Part shown: one piece after another, positions 62,932 through 64,000 of the stretch | How positions within the stretch are numbered: the first letter of the stretch is position 1 | Layout: the number at the start of each line of letters is the position of its first letter | NCBI GenBank assembly: GCA_036897445.1 | Contig: JAYMTL010000046.1 | Coordinates: 1 to 64,000, forward strand | DNA from: Pelargonium tetragonum | Taxonomy: Eukaryota > Streptophyta > Magnoliopsida > Geraniales > Geraniaceae | Direction: 5' to 3' | Length of the DNA stretch: 64,000 bases | Made by a program: the position numbers and the translations under genes | The notes under the pieces: generated by a model | Told to the model about the DNA's origin: nothing | The model's input: only the letters and a program-made list of their open reading frames with translations | The model's database searches: none

Positions 62932-64000
62932 AAAAAGCAAATGTATGTTGATAGGCGGGGTTCGGGGGTCCTATTACATAAAATGAAGTTTTTGTTTTGT
63001 AAAGACTACTTCATTTTATAAAACAAGACACTATACAAAAAATATGGTTTATGGAATTTAGCTTGAGCTCTCGATTTTCAGAGATAAATTATCATTAACC
63101 CTAGCGGTTCGGAAACACCTTATGAAAACTTGTTAATAACCCACTTTTTTTGTAGCAGATAATGATATATTCTATTATTTTAAGCAAAACCTTTTTTATA
63201 AAGGAAATCAAAAAGCTCTAGTGAACGGACAAAGAAATTCCTAGAGAAATGAGATTCTAATTTAAATTACCAAGAGAAAAAGAAAAAAGGGGATTTTACC
63301 TGGGTAGATATACTAAAAAGCAACAAGTTAGTTGACGCAAGTACCTCCATTCTGGCTTTATTATTCTATTGTGAGACAAGCTAAGAATTTTCTATTTCCC
63401 ATAAAAGCCATCTATACTAGTACTTCGAGATAATATTAAATTATGTAACTTTGAATTTGAGTCTATATTTCTGTACCCCTGGAAAAAAGCTTTTTTTATT
63501 TAATATGACTATTAGGAGTTGTAATTTAGTATCAGTAAAGGCAGAATAATTTCAAATACAGAAGGCCTTATTTTATCCACTAAAGGCTAGCAAGGTAGTA
63601 ATACTAAATTTCTACTATTTATAAGCTTAGGCGTACCCCTGCATTGTCATGCCTATACGGATCGAAGGAATAGAAAGGATTGCCCCTTCAACTGGGATAA
63701 GAATTTCTTCCCCTGTGTTTGAATTTATTCTCAATTGTTTTTGTCAACCTAGGTGAAACCTGAAAAAACAAGAAGTTAATAAATAGATTTTATCTACTGA
63801 TTAAGCATAGGAGAGCTTACTAAATATTAAAGGGTATTCTTTTACTGTAGTTTAATCAAGCTAATAATACTTACTTTTATCAATCTAAATTTCACTAGAC
63901 TTTTTTTATACTCCTAGCTACAGGAACTGGCCCCAAAGTCTTCTTTTTTCTTTGCCCCACTCTCATTCAGGTACAGGTTTCGCGGAAGTTTTCTAGTTAG

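Larger units (their letters stand above)
62653..64000. other. Gene-free spacer upstream of the tRNA pair
   Basis: No coding frame, RNA gene or recognisable insert seen. It contains the hairpin next to trnK, an 11-base tandem duplication at 62910-62931, and a weak CATA-containing stretch (minus strand, about 55 bases before trnK) that could be a plant mitochondrial promoter core but is too weak to call as one. Confidence 0.6.

Noticed and set aside
1-64000. CRISPR array, insertion sequence, LINE/SINE or virus-like element
   Set aside because: No regularly spaced repeats, terminal repeats, transposase or polymerase motifs were seen on either strand.
1-64000. Plastid inserts, rRNA genes or group II intron cores
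   Set aside because: None of the gene starts, rRNA segments or domain V patterns I know were visible; short or highly diverged pieces could still be missed by eye.

Overview
The window looks like plant (probably seed-plant) mitochondrial DNA that is almost empty of genes. The firm evidence is a pair of tRNA genes near the right end, both on the minus strand: trnK(UUU) and trnS(UGA). As far as I remember the families, both match the native (not chloroplast-derived) plant mitochondrial versions. Both fold into complete cloverleaves, and their differences from the usual plant sequences keep the stems paired, so they look functional. Base composition is AT-rich (about 36% GC by eye), lower than most published seed-plant mitogenomes. 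That suggests a lineage with an expanded, AT-biased, fast-evolving mitochondrial genome; the exact taxon cannot be read from this sequence. A nuclear copy of mtDNA is the main alternative, but intact tRNAs argue mildly against it.

Layout. 1-3.8 kb is AT-rich spacer. 3.8-10.3 kb is the most structured spacer: it holds several dispersed short repeat families (cores TATAAGGC..CCTAC and TAAGCAAGCTTACC, and an exact 21-base word containing GGTAATGTAATTA). It also holds patches rich in tag/cta/tat words that read partly like protein, and an open frame at 9495-9791 with no ATG that encodes a membrane helix followed by a charged tail. 10.3-14.0 kb is spacer. 14.0-14.7 kb is a second stop-poor, membrane-protein-like patch. 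14.7-59.4 kb is 45 kb in which I recognise no gene, rRNA, intron core or plastid insert; it carries only short palindromes, micro-duplications and one degenerate tRNA-like sequence near 57.4 kb. 59.4-62.1 kb has another tag/cta-rich patch and two short unidentified ORFs on the minus strand. 62.45-62.68 kb is the tRNA pair with a hairpin just upstream of trnK. The rest is spacer.

The two tRNA genes lie 42 bases apart on the same strand and are probably transcribed together from the right, trnK first. Nothing else can be tied into a working system. The most interesting signals are the shared repeat words, the marked excess of GGATCC, the ATG-less open frame at 9.5 kb, and the sheer length of gene-free DNA. 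No CRISPR array, insertion sequence, recognisable transposon, viral fossil or standard mitochondrial protein gene was seen.
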